NCBI GenBank assembly: GCA_963770375.1
Contig: CAVYPM010000017.1
Coordinates: forward strand, 434,001 to 498,000
Length of the DNA: 64,000 bases
Direction of reading: 5' to 3'
Source of the DNA: DASVBE01 sp963770375
GTDB taxonomy: Bacteria; Actinomycetota; Actinomycetes; Streptosporangiales; Streptosporangiaceae
Shown here in pieces: positions 62,531-64,000 of the stretch. The number at the start of each line of letters is the position of its first letter. The stretch's first letter is position 1. The notes below the pieces were generated by a model, which saw only the letters and a list, made by a program, of their open reading frames with translations, did not search any database and was not told where the DNA came from. The position numbers and the translations under genes are program-made.

Positions 62531-64000
62531 TCACATCGCGGGCCAGCTGTGCGCCGGCTCGTTGGAGCGCATGTGCTCCAGGTAGCAGAGGGTCATCTCG
62601 CGCAGCGCCGCGGCCCGGTCCAGGCCGCGGGACTCCTCCAGCACGCGGACCGCGGCAGCCTGCCAGGTCGCGCCGTTCAGCCCGGTCAGGCAGCGCTGCT
62701 CGATGATGCCCAGCAGCCGGTCGGTGACCGCGGTGTCCGCCTTCCAGAGGGCCAGCCCGTGGCGGGCCAGCGGCAGCAGGTGGCGCAGCACCAGCTCGGT
62801 GACCGGCACCTCGCCCAGGCCGGGCCAGAACAGCCGGGCGTCGATGCCGTCCCTGGCCCCCTCGGTCAGGTTGTCCCTGGCCGCCGCGAACGACATCCGG
62901 GTCCACACCGGGCGCTCCTGCTCGGCCAGCGCCCGGACCAGGCCGTAGTAGAACGCCGCGTTGGCCACCATGTCGGCCACCGTCGGGCCGGCCGGCAGCA
63001 CCCGGTTCTCCACCCGCAGGTGCGGCAGCCCGTCGTCGGCCGCGTACACCGGCCGGTTCCACCGGTACACGGTGCCGTTGTGCAGGGTCAGCTCGGCCAG
63101 CTGCGGCGCCCCGCCGTCGCGCAGCACCGCCGCCGGGTCCTCGTCGTCGCACAGCGGCAGCAGCGCCGGGAAGTACCGCAGGTTCTCCTCGAACAGGTCG
63201 AACACCGAGGTGATCCACCGCTCCCCGAACCACACCCGGGGCCGCACGCCCTGCACCTTCAGCTCGTCCGGCCGGGTGTCGGTGGCCTGCTCGAACAGCG
63301 TGATCCTGGTCTCGTGCCACAGCTCCCGGCCGAACAGGAACGGCGAGTTCGCGCCCAGCGCCACCTGCACCCCGGCGACGGCCTGGGCCGCGTTCCAGTA
63401 CGTGCCGAACTCCTCCGGGCTGACCTGCAGGTGCAGCTGGAGACTGGTGCAGGCGGACTCGCCCATGATCGTGCCGAGCACGGTGTCGAGCCGCTCGGTC
63501 CCGTCGATGACGATCCTGATCTCCTCGCCGCGGGCGGCGAAGATCTGCTCGTTGAGCAGCCGGAAGCGCGGCACCGCGGACATCGAGCCGCCGGTCACGT
63601 CGAGCTCCCCCAGCGTCGGCAGGATGCCGACCATCGCCATCCGGCAGCCGGCCGTGCGGCACGCCCGGTCGGCACGGGTGAGCACGTCCCTCACCTCGTC
63701 CTCGAGCCCGGCCAGCGCGTCGCCGCCCAGCGGGCGCGGCGGGATGTTCACCTCGACGTTGAACCGGGCCAGCTCGGTCGCCCAGGCCGGGTCGCTGAGC
63801 AGACGCAGGACCTCGGCGTTGCGCGGGGCCGGCGCGGCCTGGGCGTCGACCAGGTTCAGCTCCACCTCGAGCCCGACCCGGCGCTCGGTGGTCTCCACCG
63901 GCCAGTCCCGCAGCATCAGCGCTAACGTGTCCAGGCACCCCCGGACTTTGGCCCGGTAAACACGGCGGTCCGCCGGGCTGATGGCGATCGCCGGGACATC
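62531..64000 (-). CDS. Glutamate-cysteine ligase family 2 (GCS2)-type carboxylate-amine ligase (N-terminus outside window)
   Basis: Frame stays open to the right edge (YRAKVRGCLDTLALMLRDWP precedes the Met at 63916), so the start is not in the window. Conserved segments: GLEVELNLVDAQAAP (metal-binding Glu residues), FNVEVNIPPRP, MAMVGILPTLGELD, SLQLHLQVSPEEFGTYWNAA, ALGANSPFLFGRELWHETRI. ATP-dependent formation of an amide bond; actinobacterial relatives are annotated as glutamate-cysteine ligase, but substrates of many are unproven (mycothiol producers do not make glutathione). Confidence 0.85.
   Translation of the reverse strand, partial: DVPAIAISPADRRVYRAKVRGCLDTLALMLRDWPVETTERRVGLEVELNLVDAQAAPAPRNAEVLRLLSDPAWATELARFNVEVNIPPRPLGGDALAGLEDEVRDVLTRADRACRTAGCRMAMVGILPTLGELDVTGGSMSAVPRFRLLNEQIFAARGEEIRIVIDGTERLDTVLGTIMGESACTSLQLHLQVSPEEFGTYWNAAQAVAGVQVALGANSPFLFGRELWHETRITLFEQATDTRPDELKVQGVRPRVWFGERWITSVFDLFEENLRYFPALLPLCDDEDPAAVLRDGGAPQLAELTLHNGTVYRWNRPVYAADDGLPHLRVENRVLPAGPTVADMVANAAFYYGLVRALAEQERPVWTRMSFAAARDNLTEGARDGIDARLFWPGLGEVPVTELVLRHLLPLARHGLALWKADTAVTDRLLGIIEQRCLTGLNGATWQAAAVRVLEESRGLDRAAALREMTLCYLEHMRSNEPAHSWPAM

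Overview
The window is very high-GC, densely packed actinobacterial DNA. Four things point to Actinomycetota: a mycofactocin maturation locus, a PriA-type HisA inside a his operon, a double-FHA/ABC fusion transporter, and GTG starts overlapping the preceding stop (GTGA) almost throughout. I cannot name the genus. No tRNA, rRNA, CRISPR array or transposase was seen.

Layout. 1-5940: mycofactocin locus. Minus strand, in transcription order: mftA (48 aa), mftB, mftC (radical SAM), an OYE oxidoreductase with a C-terminal FAD/NAD domain, an ABM monooxygenase and a second OYE that leaves the window. mftR (TetR) and a DUF1684 gene diverge on the plus strand. 5937-11173: Lrp regulator, EamA exporter, purU, an anti-sigma-type ATPase, and a P450/hydrolase pair. 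11155-17289: an AT-richer island with two tandem copies of an unfamiliar two-gene cassette, an XRE-type HTH protein with an unknown C-terminal domain followed by a GT-A-like glycosyltransferase. Copy 1 is mostly intact and has palindromic TGAA-G-TTCA sites upstream; copy 2 is decayed. This is the best candidate for an undescribed system.

17643-31832: small enzymes and regulators (GNAT, TIGR03084, DUF1905, VOC, ArsR-SRPBCC), a response regulator/histidine kinase/RsbU phosphatase operon, ALDH, an MFS exporter behind a five-unit 21-bp array, an aldo/keto reductase behind an 18-bp palindrome, an SDR, and the FHA-FHA-ABC transporter. 31835-40580: a long minus-strand run (ABC exporter, APC permease, TenA, SRPBCC, thioesterase), a PLP decarboxylase, an MBL hydrolase and PPK2. 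40603-47183: histidine operon hisG, D, C, B, H, priA, F, I (no hisE). 47276-64000: aldo/keto reductase, GH13 glucosidase, a phosphoesterase/ParB-like group, a sugar ABC importer with its LacI regulator, a double YbjQ-domain protein with DUF1272, an APC permease/hydrolase/FadR cluster, and a GCS2-type ligase running off the right edge.

Caution: about 18 conserved genes contain single-base frame breaks (for example P450, PPK2, GH13, LacI, GNAT, DUF1684). The density suggests assembly indels more than real pseudogenes. For those genes I give the whole span and mark the break. Missing stops in the EamA and MBL genes, and the in-frame HisF-HisI join, should be read in the same light.
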